Part shown: positions 45,970-55,201 of the stretch, piece by piece
How the letters are laid out: each line of letters starts with the position of its first letter
Numbering within the stretch: the first letter of the stretch is position 1
Assembly (NCBI GenBank): GCA_965224325.1
Contig: CBDCYT010000014.1
Span: 32,536 to 96,535, forward strand
Reading direction: 5' to 3'
DNA: 64,000 nucleotides
Origin: CBDCMJ01 sp965224325
GTDB lineage: Bacteria > Chloroflexota > Dehalococcoidia > Lucifugimonadales > UBA3495
Notes under the pieces: generated by a model
Databases searched by the model: none
The model's input: the letters and a program-made list of their open reading frames with translations, nothing else
What the model was told of the DNA's origin: nothing
Position numbers and translations under genes: made by a program

Positions 45970-46599
45970 CTACCACCCGGCCGGCTTGGTTATAGTTCCG
46001 ATCCCGTCAGTCAGCGTGTCGGGGAACAGGCTCCGTCTCAGGTGGCTCTTCCACAGGCGCTTGACGTAGGTCGCGGCGTCCGCCAGCTCCCTCGGACTGC
46101 TGTTCCTGGGGTCTGGATTGACAAGGGTGACGCGAAGGCCCAGGTCGTCCCGAACGTAGCGCATCGCCCCCGCAAAGTCCGCGTCATTGGACACGACGAC
46201 CGCCTGCTCGTACTCCCCGTTGAACCCATCGACCAAGAGACGCGTGGCGAGGTTCACATCCGACCCCTTCTCCTCCGAGTCCCTCACCAGGACGTAAGAC
46301 GGCAGCCCCGTCACAGGCTCTGCCAGCGGACGCCGCTTGACGCCGGACCGGAACACGCCGTAGTACGCGTCGAAGCCCGGCAGGGTCGCCAGGGCTCTCA
46401 GGTAGATGAGCTGACGCTGGGCTTGACCGGGGTTGCTGGGGCGCACGTCGAGCCGCGCGGTGAAGTAGGAGACCCGGTTGATCGAGTCCTGGGGAAAGAG
46501 CGTCTCGGCCAGCCTCCGCAGGTCAAGCCACCTGTAGGGCGTGTCCTTCAGGGCGCGGTAGTAGAGATTGAAGCCGTCGATGTAGAGGTTGGTGATCAA
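45970..46599 (-). CDS. NYN-domain (LabA/DUF88-like) nuclease family protein
   Basis: A 209-residue protein of the PIN-like NYN superfamily, presumed RNases. The acidic residues are in YIDGFNLYYRALKD (Asp8), KGSDVNLATRLLVDG (Asp) and VVVSNDADFAGAMR (Asp). It lies in the leftward operon of the element after the PAPS-reductase-like gene. A strong GC hairpin (46622-46645) lies just upstream, so it may have its own transcript. Role in the element unknown. Confidence 0.85.
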   Translation of the reverse strand: MITNLYIDGFNLYYRALKDTPYRWLDLRRLAETLFPQDSINRVSYFTARLDVRPSNPGQAQRQLIYLRALATLPGFDAYYGVFRSGVKRRPLAEPVTGLPSYVLVRDSEEKGSDVNLATRLLVDGFNGEYEQAVVVSNDADFAGAMRYVRDDLGLRVTLVNPDPRNSSPRELADAATYVKRLWKSHLRRSLFPDTLTDGIGTITKPAGW

Positions 46600-46621
46600 T
46601 CGCTACTCCCATACAAAGACA

Positions 46622-46645
46622 GAGACCGCCCCGGAGGGCGGTCTC
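46622..46645. terminator. Hairpin between NYN and PAPS-reductase-like genes
   Basis: Perfect 10-bp arms GAGACCGCCC (46622-46631) and GGGCGGTCTC (46636-46645), 4-nt loop. On the minus strand it is followed by a T-rich stretch (TGTCTTTGT), so it may terminate leftward transcription. Confidence 0.6.
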
Positions 46646-46780
46646 GACCCTACCGTCGAATCGATAGGGGTGGTGTCAAAAACATACCACGAGCGGCGGC
46701 GGCTGTCAACGCTCGATGCCGGTGATAGCCCGCGCAGCTGTGGGTTGCCCAGACCTCTGTCGTTCGTCTTCATACCCACC

Positions 46781-47644
46781 TCACACTCCGCAGTGTCCCT
46801 CGCACTCGTTCCCAAACCCGTCTCGCTGTCCGTCATCTCCCAGGCCCGCCTCATCTAAGGCGACCGCCTCGGCCAGAGGCATCCGCAGGGAGTGCAGGTA
46901 CGGCGTCTTGTCCAGGGCCAGCCCGTCGCGCAACCCGGCGTCGATCTCCACCGCCTCGGCGAACAGCTCCGGCCACCCCCGATCAGGTCGGGGGCAGGCT
47001 CTGCGCTTCGTCTCGACCCATCTGTGGCGGGACTGGAAGGGGCAGGCGACGCAGGCCGAGCGTTCCAGGGGCCTGTCGTAACGCTCCTTCCACCAGTTCA
47101 GGCAGTCGCTGCGGGACATCCCCGCCTCGATGAGAGGGTAGCGGTTCGTCATCCACTTGTCGCGGGAGGCCCTCATGCGTCTGGCCTCGTCGGTGGAGAT
47201 GCCCAGCCACAGCTCGACGGTGGTCCCGGAGGGGACACGCTGCCGGGGTTTCAGACCCAGCAACTCGCGTATCCTTCGGCGGATGGGCCTGATCTTGTAG
47301 TTGTCAGTGCACTGGCGCCTGCCGATGCCGTCGCCCTCCCCGTCGCGTCCCTTCAGGTAGACGGGGATATCCACGTAGTTTCGTGAGCCCGAGTGGTTGG
47401 TGAGGGCCTTCACGTCCTCGCGGAGGCTGCGTCCGTTGTCCACGACGTACAGGGGGAAGCTCAGCCGGTCTCTGAGCCACGCCAGGTGCTCGTAGATGCT
47501 GGGCGGCTCCCAACGGGTGTCGGCGAAGATGGCGCAGTCGGGGATGCGGTCGAACGCCCCCTCATTTGCCATGAGCGCCATGACGGAGGACTGGACGCCC
47601 CCGCCCAGGCTGATGACGGTAAGAGACGGTTCGGGCTTCATCAT
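46781..47644 (-). CDS. PAPS-reductase-like adenine nucleotide alpha-hydrolase family protein
   Basis: A 287-residue protein with the ATP-pyrophosphatase loop SLGGGVQSSVMALMA (residues 12-26) and FADTRWEPPSIYEHL. Cysteines lie in RRQCTDNYKIRPI, ACVACPF and, at the end, ECEGHC, suggesting a metal or iron-sulfur site. Proteins of this kind occur on phages and mobile elements, annotated as phosphoadenosine phosphosulfate reductase. Some relatives (DndC) act in DNA phosphorothioation, but no other dnd gene is here. It overlaps the upstream small gene by 4 bp (ATGATG). The real substrate is unknown. Confidence 0.75.
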   Translation of the reverse strand: MMKPEPSLTVISLGGGVQSSVMALMANEGAFDRIPDCAIFADTRWEPPSIYEHLAWLRDRLSFPLYVVDNGRSLREDVKALTNHSGSRNYVDIPVYLKGRDGEGDGIGRRQCTDNYKIRPIRRRIRELLGLKPRQRVPSGTTVELWLGISTDEARRMRASRDKWMTNRYPLIEAGMSRSDCLNWWKERYDRPLERSACVACPFQSRHRWVETKRRACPRPDRGWPELFAEAVEIDAGLRDGLALDKTPYLHSLRMPLAEAVALDEAGLGDDGQRDGFGNECEGHCGV

Positions 47645-47877
47645 GCCTCCGCCTCGGTGGTGTCATCAGCTTGCGGGTCGCTCGGGGGAGTGTCCTCGCC
47701 GTGCGCGGCCTGCCTGTCCCTGGCGGCGTGCTTGATCATCAGGGTGATGATGCGGCGCAAGCGGTCCCGGGCATCGGGTGCGGGTCTGGAAGAGACCCTG
47801 ATGACGCCTATCTCAAAGGCGTCCCTGCGGGGCTTCCGCCGTCCGTTCTGTTCATTCTTTCCGGTGGTATCTTTCAT
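47641..47877 (-). CDS. Small hypothetical protein (78 aa)
   Basis: A 78-residue charged protein, basic at the start (GRRKPRRDAFEIGVIRVSSR) and acidic at the end (DTPPSDPQADDTTEAEA). It is coupled by a 4-bp overlap to the PAPS-reductase-like gene, which supports it being real. No recognised domain. Confidence 0.6.
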   Translation of the reverse strand: MKDTTGKNEQNGRRKPRRDAFEIGVIRVSSRPAPDARDRLRRIITLMIKHAARDRQAAHGEDTPPSDPQADDTTEAEA

Positions 47878-48036
47878 ATTGCGTAGTCGCAGCGGCGTCT
47901 GGTGGGCCGCTGGCCTCTCGACACGGGATTGCGGCTGGACCGCCGGAGCCGACGGAATGGGCGGGCGCCGGCGGCATCCAGCCGTCTCGGGCCCCGCCGT
48001 GCCGCCGTTGCGCCTGCGCCCGGCGGGGCCGCTTGT

Positions 48037-48366
48037 CTAGCTGTCCTCTTTGAAGAAGCTCATCTGGAAGCTCTCGGTCACGAGGATCGCCATGCCTCCG
48101 GGCATCCGAGCCGCGAAGCGGAAGAGGGCGTGCATCGCCCAGCCTCGGGGCTCGACGCCGTTGCGCCACCGGTGGACCAGCTTGGGGTCCACGCCGATGG
48201 CCCTGGCGAAGGCGGCCCACGTGAGGCCGCTGACCTCGTGCAGCCGTTCGAGGCGCTTGGGGAAGTCCTCCGCCAGCACGGCGGCCTGGAGGGCCAGGTC
48301 CTGTTCCTCGTCGAAGGTCTGTTCCGTGGTCCCGTCGAAACGGGACGAATCGTTATGGTTCGTCAT
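48037..48366 (-). CDS. Helix-turn-helix protein (Cro/C1-like), second of a pair
   Basis: A 109-residue putative regulator. The DNA-binding part is LTWAAFARAIGVDPKLVHRW (about residues 48-67). The N-terminus is acidic. ATG 48366 lies inside the end of the preceding gene (14-bp overlap), so both are translated together. Likely controls transfer or excision genes of the element. Confidence 0.75.
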   Translation of the reverse strand: MTNHNDSSRFDGTTEQTFDEEQDLALQAAVLAEDFPKRLERLHEVSGLTWAAFARAIGVDPKLVHRWRNGVEPRGWAMHALFRFAARMPGGMAILVTESFQMSFFKEDS

Positions 48367-48637
48367 CTCTATCCTCCATAGTGAAGAGTTGGTCGAAGTC
48401 GTCGAAACCCAGGGCCCTGAGCATCCGGCGGCGAATGCGACCGGAGGGTGTGCGCCCCGCGTTGACAAGCATCGAGATGTAGCCGGGGCTGACCTCGACC
48501 TCCCTGGCGAGCCAGTTCTGGGAGCGGTTCAGCAGCGTGAGCCGCTCCCATAGGGCCGCCGTGTTGAGCCGGACAACGGTCCGTCCTCCACGCCTCCGGG
48601 GGCCTTTCTTATTGTTGTGGTCGTCTTGCGAACGCAT
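48353..48637 (-). CDS. Helix-turn-helix protein (XRE-like), first of a pair
   Basis: A 94-residue putative DNA-binding protein with a basic N-terminus (NNKKGPRRRGGR) and helix-turn-helix SQNWLAREVEVSPGYISMLV (about residues 38-57), followed by GRTPSGRIRRRMLRAL. It precedes and overlaps the second helix-turn-helix gene. Tandem regulators like these are common in integrative elements. Confidence 0.75.
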   Translation of the reverse strand: MRSQDDHNNKKGPRRRGGRTVVRLNTAALWERLTLLNRSQNWLAREVEVSPGYISMLVNAGRTPSGRIRRRMLRALGFDDFDQLFTMEDRDDEP

Positions 48638-48705
48638 GGCTCTTCGTCTCCTCTGGGGGAAGGGAGCGCGAGCCGTCGCGCCGCTTCCCCGATGTCAGTC
48701 GTTGG

Positions 48706-50361
48706 TCATTGCGGCGGCATGGCCTGGGGGGACTGCCAGTCGTCCGGGGCGCGCCATGCGCGTCCCAGCGGCCCGAGCTGCTCGATGGCGGCCCTGTGGG
48801 AGACCCACAGGGGCACCGTCACGCCCTTGGCCTGCATCTCGTCCCGCGCCAGGCGCAGGAAGTGGGTCTGGACGATCTCGTCGTCGAAGACGATGAGGAC
48901 GGAGGGCCGCGTGCCGTGGTCGTCGGTGGGCCGGTGTGAGGAGAAGTAGCGCAGATAGGGGGCGAGGCGCTCCGACATGGTCGAGGGCCGCACGGCCCTT
49001 CGCTCCCACTCCAGCAGGAAGGGCCACGTGGTCTCGCCCTTTCTGAGGACGCCGAAGGCGTCGGGGTTGACCGAGCGCATCCCGTCGCCGTGCTTGAAGT
49101 GTCGCGAGGCCCTGCGGGGCGGGTCTACCTGGGAGACCTCCCACTCAAGGAGGCCCGCCTGCACGGTCATGGCTGCAAGGAAGGAGTGGACGGCTGCGGT
49201 GTGCTCGACGTTCCTGAGCAGCTGGCGGCTCCTCGCGCCCGTCACGTTGTCCCAGACGAACGGGGTGCCGGGGAACAGGGGAGCGGCGCTCCACCGCTTC
49301 TTCGCGACGGCCACGGACGTCCGGTCCCTGCGGGCCAGGAGCGCCAGGGCCCGGTCGGTGAGGGCCATGCGCCCGCTCCCGGCGATGGGCCGGGTGACGA
49401 GGCGGAACCCTTCGAGGGGGGTCACCAGCTGGGAGGCCCTGGGGACCGAGACGGCCAACATTCCGGCCAGGTCCGTCAGGGTGATCCAGGGCCAGTCGGA
49501 GATGAGGTCGAGGGCGCGCTTCTCGGCGGGCTTGAGGGTGGCGGGCAGCAGATAGTCGGGGACCTTCCACCCCGGACCCTCGACGGAGAGGTCGGCTGGG
49601 ACCGAGACCATCCGGGGCTCCTCCTCCTCGGGAAGGAGGCTTCCCTTCTCTATCCGGTCGAGGACAGAGCGCAGCTCGACGGAGGCGCTGACCGCTGGCG
49701 GGCTCCACACCGGGTCGTCCGGCGACGCCGCGACCGCCTCGCGCTCGAGGGCGAGATAGAAGGGAACGGGGGCGCCGGCCAGCGTCCTGCGGACGTGCCT
49801 GAGCCGCACGTCGTCGGCCATCAGCACAAGCACCGCTCCGGGGAGCGGCCCCTGGCGCAGCCTCCACATCCGGTTGGAGAAGCCGGTCCTGTCGGCGGTG
49901 AGCCCCTGCCTGACGATGCCGACGGTGCGGCCGCCGGGAAGCTCGATGGCGGCGTCCAGGGTCGAGGCCCTGTACCACCGGAACCGTATGGGGTATGCGA
50001 CCCCGGAGCCGGCGGCCGCCAGCCGGTAGATCGCGGCGAGGGAGTCGAGCCGCCCCATCAGGTTGCGCCGCCACTCGGCGGATACGGGGTGGCCGCGTAC
50101 GAGTTCGTCCAGGGAGGTCTCCTCCTCCTCGGCCAGCCGCCGGAGCCCGGCGGCGGTGAGGTGGAGCCTCTGGGTCGATGAGGGAAAGAGGGTGGTGGCG
50201 TGGGGCACGGCGGCGCAGAAGCCGCCGGAGTCCAGCCTGTCGACGGCCTCGTGGACCGCGGCCTTCGACCAGCCGGTGACGGCCACCATCTCCGTCCGGT
50301 CGAGGAATGGCATTCCCGCCAGGGCTCGGAGGGTCTGGGCTTCACATCCTTCAGTTCTCAC
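48706..50361 (-). CDS. Replic_Relax-like winged-helix protein (copy 2)
   Basis: A 551-residue paralogue of the gene at 31491. It has the same two winged helices (TLRALAGMPFLDRTEMVAVT; ALDLISDWPWITLTDLAGML) and the same C-terminal pattern (VNPDAFGVLRKGETTWPFLL, then RLAPYLRYFSSH and VLIVFDDE). It starts at GTG 50361, overlapping the stop of the HerA/VirD4-like ATPase by 4 bp (GTGA), so it belongs to the transfer operon. With no relaxase in sight, this family is a candidate for the DNA-processing role, but that is speculation. Confidence 0.68.
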   Translation of the reverse strand: MRTEGCEAQTLRALAGMPFLDRTEMVAVTGWSKAAVHEAVDRLDSGGFCAAVPHATTLFPSSTQRLHLTAAGLRRLAEEEETSLDELVRGHPVSAEWRRNLMGRLDSLAAIYRLAAAGSGVAYPIRFRWYRASTLDAAIELPGGRTVGIVRQGLTADRTGFSNRMWRLRQGPLPGAVLVLMADDVRLRHVRRTLAGAPVPFYLALEREAVAASPDDPVWSPPAVSASVELRSVLDRIEKGSLLPEEEEPRMVSVPADLSVEGPGWKVPDYLLPATLKPAEKRALDLISDWPWITLTDLAGMLAVSVPRASQLVTPLEGFRLVTRPIAGSGRMALTDRALALLARRDRTSVAVAKKRWSAAPLFPGTPFVWDNVTGARSRQLLRNVEHTAAVHSFLAAMTVQAGLLEWEVSQVDPPRRASRHFKHGDGMRSVNPDAFGVLRKGETTWPFLLEWERRAVRPSTMSERLAPYLRYFSSHRPTDDHGTRPSVLIVFDDEIVQTHFLRLARDEMQAKGVTVPLWVSHRAAIEQLGPLGRAWRAPDDWQSPQAMPPQ

Positions 50362-52889
50362 TGCTCGGCCTCCTCTTCCGCCGCGTCCTTACTGGCGGCC
50401 TTGTCTTCCGTCTCCTCGCCGTCCTTCTCCAGGTTGGCTGCGCGGTCCTTGAAGTCCCGGACCTTCTTCTGGGCGGCGGCCCCGGCGTCCTCCAGGTCCT
50501 GGGCCGTCAGGGTGTATGCGGAGGCAGCGCTGCGGATCTGCGCGGCGACGGCGGGGTCTCCGTCCTCCGGCTTTCTGACCATCATCGAGAAGGCGGGCAT
50601 CCGCTCTTTGCCCACGGTGGCCCTGACGTAGCAGTGGTGGACCGGCAGCGACGTGATGTCGTCCTCGGTCACCCGCTCCTTGCCCAGCTCCCACACCAGC
50701 TGCCTTGCGTCGTTCCCGGCCACCTGGAAGACGGCCAGGCATCCGACGTTGGCGAGCAGGGTGTCCCGCATGGTGCGGGAGAGGTCGTCGAGCTTGGCGA
50801 GGCTCTGGGTGGCGAGCACAAACGACGCCCCGAACTTGCCCAGCTCCGAGAGCATCGACTCGTAGTCCACGCCGGGCATCGACTGCATCTCGTCCACGAC
50901 GACCAGCGCGCCGCGCCGCTGGCTGAGTGAGACGCTCTCCTGCTCCCGTATCACCGAATCGACCAGGTTGAGGAGGGACGCTCCCACCAGGGCGGACACG
51001 TCCCTACCCACCGTGCCCTGGGCGGTGGACACCAGGAGGATGCCGCCCTCCAGGATGGTGTCGCGCAGGTCGATGGTGGAGCGGCGCTGGCCGAGGATGG
51101 CCCGCGCCCGCTTGGAGGATGCGTAGTAGGAGAGGCGGGTCTGCACGGGGGCGAGGGCCTCGGCGCGGTACTGCTGGTGCCAGCTTCCGAAGTCCCTGGC
51201 CCACCACTCAAGGAGGTACGGGTCCTCAATCCTCTTGAGCACGCCGTCCCGGAACTTCCTGTCGGAGAGGAGCTTCAGCCCGTCGAGGATGGTGTGCTGG
51301 CTGCCCTCGTCGGTTTCCGGGTGCTCGTTGGCCTCGTGAAGGGTCTTTACGGTCTGTTCGAGGATGGACTGCATCCTCGGCCCCCACTGCTCCCACAGCC
51401 CCTTGGCGACGCGCACCACCGAGTCGGCGGTGCGGTCGCGGTCGGCGAAGATGCGGGTGTCGAGGAGGTTGATGCCGGGCGCCCTCCGCTGGTCGGCCAG
51501 GTCGATGACTCGCACCCGGTCGATGAGGGACTCCGGCACATGTTCGAGCAGCCCTGCCACCAGGTCTGCGTGGGGGTCGACGACGACGATGGCGTCGTTG
51601 TCCCTGCCCTCGGCCTTCTCCCGCATCTTGTGCGTGACGAGGTGGTGCATGAGGGTGGACTTGCCCATGCGGGTCCTCGCCACGTAGAGGTGGTGCCTCC
51701 TGAGCAGGTCCTCGGGGAATCGGATGGGCCGGGGCTTGCCGGCCGTGGTGTCCCCCACCAGCGCGCCGCCCCTGACACCCTTGGCGAATGGCAGGAGCGC
51801 CCTCGCGCCGGAGCGCTCCACCAGGGGCGTCTCGTCCCCGGCGCCGGGCGGGTGCCACAGGCAGGCGATCTCGCGGACGCCCAGGACGCTGCGCCCGCCG
51901 AACAGGCCGGGGCCTGCGGGGTGCAGCATCTCCGGGTCGGGCGCGGTTGGCCGGACTCTGCCGACCTTGAAGCGCGCCCCGGCGGGGTTGTCGAAATGGC
52001 GGTAGGCGGCGGCGACCGGCCCCAGGAGCTCCCCGGCGCGCTGGGGCCTCGTCCCGGCAGGCAGTATGGCGGTGACCTGAAGCTCGGCGTCGAAGGCGAT
52101 GCGGGAGACCTTCTCCTGTATCAGGATGGGGTCCTCGACGCGCTTGCGGGCCTTCTTCCAGCGGTGCCATACCCAGCCGCCGACCGCCAGCCCCAGGGCC
52201 GAGCCTATCCCCAGGAGCGCCGCCTTCCATATCTCCCCGTCCTGCACCCACAGGTAGCCCTTGAGGGCTGCCAGCGCGCCCAGGCCGAGGACGGCCATCG
52301 TGATGCCGTCCATCTGCAGGGGCTTGGTCTGGAAGGTGTAGGCGGGCTCCCGCGGCTCCATGCCGGGCCGCTTGTGGGCCTTGTCCAGGTGGGCCTGCGA
52401 CCAGTCGGGGCCGAGGGAGCGCAGCAGCAGCCGCGCCACGATGCGCTCACCCTTGTTGATGTTGGAGAGAGCGCCCATGAGGGCGATGAGGGGGTCTGAG
52501 CCGGGATCGAGCAGGTCGTCGTCCCTGAAGGTCCTCAGGGGCACGTACTCGGGGGCGTCTGCCCGCAGGGTCATGCTCCACGCCTGCTCGCCCTCGCCCA
52601 TGCGCAGGGGGTCGTCGTCCGGGTCCAGCCTCCGGATGCGGGCCTGGGGATAGTGGGCGGAGAGCTGGCCGCGCACCACCTCGTCGTCGAGGCAGCGGGC
52701 CATCAGGGTGACGCCGTCCATGTCCCCCGCCAGCTCCAGGGAGAAGGGCTCCGGCACCGCGATGGAGCCGAGCATGTTCTCCACGCCCAACAGGGTGCGC
52801 TCCCCGGCGCGGGGCGGCGTCACGGTCAGCAGGACGGGCTTCTTCTCGGTGTCGTCTCCGAACAACAGGTTCTTCGGGGTCAGCTTCAT
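50358..52889 (-). CDS. HerA/VirD4-like conjugation ATPase (coupling-protein candidate)
   Basis: An 843-residue protein. The N-terminal half is a non-catalytic domain followed by two membrane helices at about residues 205-250 (GITMAVLGLGALAALKGYLW; AALLGIGSALGLAVGG). The C-terminal half is a HerA/FtsK-type ATPase: Walker A ARTRMGKSTLMHH, Walker B AIVVVDPHADLVAGLL, a second strand GALVVVDEMQSMPG, then FVLATQSLAKLDDLSRTMRD. I chose ATG 52889 (MKLTPKNLLFGDD) with AAAGGA upstream. An upstream frame only runs antisense-like through the VirB4 end. The acidic tail (EEETEDKAASKDAAEEEAEQ type) is disordered. It likely delivers DNA to the transfer channel. Confidence 0.85.
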   Translation of the reverse strand: MKLTPKNLLFGDDTEKKPVLLTVTPPRAGERTLLGVENMLGSIAVPEPFSLELAGDMDGVTLMARCLDDEVVRGQLSAHYPQARIRRLDPDDDPLRMGEGEQAWSMTLRADAPEYVPLRTFRDDDLLDPGSDPLIALMGALSNINKGERIVARLLLRSLGPDWSQAHLDKAHKRPGMEPREPAYTFQTKPLQMDGITMAVLGLGALAALKGYLWVQDGEIWKAALLGIGSALGLAVGGWVWHRWKKARKRVEDPILIQEKVSRIAFDAELQVTAILPAGTRPQRAGELLGPVAAAYRHFDNPAGARFKVGRVRPTAPDPEMLHPAGPGLFGGRSVLGVREIACLWHPPGAGDETPLVERSGARALLPFAKGVRGGALVGDTTAGKPRPIRFPEDLLRRHHLYVARTRMGKSTLMHHLVTHKMREKAEGRDNDAIVVVDPHADLVAGLLEHVPESLIDRVRVIDLADQRRAPGINLLDTRIFADRDRTADSVVRVAKGLWEQWGPRMQSILEQTVKTLHEANEHPETDEGSQHTILDGLKLLSDRKFRDGVLKRIEDPYLLEWWARDFGSWHQQYRAEALAPVQTRLSYYASSKRARAILGQRRSTIDLRDTILEGGILLVSTAQGTVGRDVSALVGASLLNLVDSVIREQESVSLSQRRGALVVVDEMQSMPGVDYESMLSELGKFGASFVLATQSLAKLDDLSRTMRDTLLANVGCLAVFQVAGNDARQLVWELGKERVTEDDITSLPVHHCYVRATVGKERMPAFSMMVRKPEDGDPAVAAQIRSAASAYTLTAQDLEDAGAAAQKKVRDFKDRAANLEKDGEETEDKAASKDAAEEEAEQ

Positions 52890-52905
52890 CGGTATAGTCC
52901 TTTCT

Positions 52906-55182
52906 CTAATGGCGTCCGGGCGTCCACTCGATGACCTTCGTCTCCTCCGGGGTGGCCTCGATGCGGACGGGGAAGCGGTTGCCCTTCGACAGCAGCAGGC
53001 CGTCTCCACGGGGGCACGACAGGAGCCAGCGTTGGAGGTCTTCGGGCAGGTCGAAGGCGTCGCCGACGGTCCTGATGGCGGCGGCGTCCTGCTGGAGCAG
53101 GAGCTTGAAGGCGGCGTTCTGGAGGAGGGCGCGACCGGAGTGGCCGGTGATGGTGCGGGAGGTGTCCTCACTCAATAGGTCCTGGACGTCCTGGGTGATG
53201 AACTGCAACCCCAGCCGGTGCTTGCGGGCGCCCTTCGCCATCGACACCATGAAGGCCGCCCCCTCGGGGTGCTGCATGATCGACCACACCTCGTCCACCA
53301 CCAGCAGGCGGGGCTTGGGGTCCTGGGCTGCGGCGGCCCACACCGTCTCGGTGCAGACCATCGCGGCGGCAGGCCGGAGCTCCGGTTCCAAGAGGCGCAG
53401 GTCGAAGACGGTGACCAGGGCCTCGTTGCCCAGCAGGTCGTCGCCCTCGTCGGAGAGCAGGTGGCGCAGGCTGCCGGTGGCGAAGGGCCGTAGCAGTCTT
53501 GCGAGGCCGGGGTCTCCCGCCTCGTCCTCTTGCAGATATGAATAGAAATCGCGGAAGCCGGTGCGCTCGCGTGGCTGGGCGTAGTAGCCCGCCAGGGCGT
53601 GGTCGAGGGCTGCGCGGCGCTCCGCGCCGAGACTCTCGCCCACCATGACTTCAATCAGCCGCCGCAGGCTGCCGATGCGCTGGAGAAGCTCCTCGGAATC
53701 GCCCCGCTCGATGACGAAGGGGTTCATGCCCTGGCCGGGGACGCCGGGGGAGAGCACCCGTCCGCCCGCCGCCCTCGCCATGTCCGCGTACTCGCCCTCG
53801 GGGTCGATGACGTAGGCGGTGATGCCGCGCGTGATGCCGCGCAGCACCCCCAGCTTGGTGGCGAAGCTCTTGCCGCTGCCCGACCGTGCGAGGACTGCGG
53901 TGTTGGCGTTCAGGTGGGTGCCGTCCCAGGGGTCGTAGACCACGGGGGAGCAGGCTCGCATGTCGATGCCGTAGAGGGTGCCGCTCCGGGTGTCCAGGTC
54001 CGGCGGCGAGAAGGGGAAGAGCCGGGCGATGCTGGACGTGTCCAGGCTGCGCCACTCGGCCACGGCGTTGAGGGCCAGCGGCATGGTCGAGAGCAGTCCC
54101 TCGCGCTGGCGGAAGGCCAGATTGTCCAGCTTGCCCAGGGTGGCGGCGAAGTGGGCCTTGGCTCTTTGGGTCATCTCCTTGAGCGACGCCTCGTCCCTGG
54201 CGTGAAGGGTCACGGACAGCGAGGCGTGAAAGAGTCTCTCTCTGCCCCGCTGCACCTCGTCCCGCAGCCGGGTGATGTCCTCCAGGGCGATTTCCGCCTC
54301 CGGGGACATGGTGCGCCCGCGTTTCAAGGAGAGGGACTGGGCCGACTCGAAGCGGACCTTCTGCCACTCCAGCGTCCTCGCCGCCTGCTCCGCCGGTATC
54401 GGGCCGACGTGGACTGCCAGGTCCATCGGCGCTCCGGCTGCCATCAGCCCCTGGAGGAAGCCGGGGGCCAGCGAGCGGGGCCACTTGCCCAGGTGGAGGG
54501 AGCGCGCAAGGCGGTGGCCGATGCGCACGTCGCGCCGGCCCACCTCCACCTCGACGGGGGCGTCCTCGTCGAACTCTGCGGGGGAGCCGCCCAGGGCGGC
54601 CGATACGAAGAACATCCGAAGCTGGCGGCCCCTCAGGGCGTGGACGGACAGCCCGCCCCTGGAGAGCAGGCCCCGCAGGTCGTCGACGCGGGCGAACTCG
54701 CACACGGCGTAGAAGCGCCGGTCGAGGATGCCGTCCCGCGTCTCAAGGTCGGTGAGCAGACGCCCCAGGGATTCGGCGGCCGCCTTCGTCTGCGGGGGCA
54801 GGTTGCCCGGCTGGGCCTCTTGCAGCTTCTCCCGCATCCGTTCCAATCTAGGCGGGTGCTGCCTGATGAGCAGCTGGGCCGGAAAGTCCAGGGCGTTGAG
54901 CGCCCCGGCGAAGGCCCCGAGCTTCGGCTCGTCCAGCTCCAGGCCCATCACCTCGCACACCCCCAGCTTCACCCCGTCCAGGCGCACCGGCCCGTCCTCT
55001 TCGAGATGCGACAGCATGAAGAACAGCGGCGGCTCCGGCGGGAGCTTGGGCGCGGTCTCTTTGGCTGCGCCAGACGCCGGCTCCGTGGGGAGTCCGCCCT
55101 CCGGCATCTCCTGCGGAGCGGCGGACTCGCTTGGCGGCGTCTCTCCTCCGCGTCTCGTGATTCGTTCAATCAGTTTCTTCAA
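52906..55182 (-). CDS. virB4: VirB4/TraC-type conjugation ATPase
   Basis: A 758-residue cytoplasmic ATPase of the type IV secretion channel. The N-terminal third is a VirB4 domain with a disordered leader rich in Pro and Glu. The ATPase half has Walker A AVLARSGSGKSFATKLG (about 455-471), DPEGEYADMARAAGG, Walker B PRLLVVDEVWSIMQHPEGA and LQFITQDVQDLLSEDTSRTI. ATG 55182 follows shortly after the small pilin-like gene, 19 bp gap. Intact. It is a core marker of conjugative elements. Confidence 0.92.
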   Translation of the reverse strand: MKKLIERITRRGGETPPSESAAPQEMPEGGLPTEPASGAAKETAPKLPPEPPLFFMLSHLEEDGPVRLDGVKLGVCEVMGLELDEPKLGAFAGALNALDFPAQLLIRQHPPRLERMREKLQEAQPGNLPPQTKAAAESLGRLLTDLETRDGILDRRFYAVCEFARVDDLRGLLSRGGLSVHALRGRQLRMFFVSAALGGSPAEFDEDAPVEVEVGRRDVRIGHRLARSLHLGKWPRSLAPGFLQGLMAAGAPMDLAVHVGPIPAEQAARTLEWQKVRFESAQSLSLKRGRTMSPEAEIALEDITRLRDEVQRGRERLFHASLSVTLHARDEASLKEMTQRAKAHFAATLGKLDNLAFRQREGLLSTMPLALNAVAEWRSLDTSSIARLFPFSPPDLDTRSGTLYGIDMRACSPVVYDPWDGTHLNANTAVLARSGSGKSFATKLGVLRGITRGITAYVIDPEGEYADMARAAGGRVLSPGVPGQGMNPFVIERGDSEELLQRIGSLRRLIEVMVGESLGAERRAALDHALAGYYAQPRERTGFRDFYSYLQEDEAGDPGLARLLRPFATGSLRHLLSDEGDDLLGNEALVTVFDLRLLEPELRPAAAMVCTETVWAAAAQDPKPRLLVVDEVWSIMQHPEGAAFMVSMAKGARKHRLGLQFITQDVQDLLSEDTSRTITGHSGRALLQNAAFKLLLQQDAAAIRTVGDAFDLPEDLQRWLLSCPRGDGLLLSKGNRFPVRIEATPEETKVIEWTPGRH

Positions 55183-55201
55183 TTCGCTCGGTTCCTTTTC
55201 T

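Noticed and set aside
46781..47644. DndC and a phosphorothioation system
   Set aside because: No dndB, dndD or dndE neighbours, so only the broad PAPS-reductase-like family is claimed.
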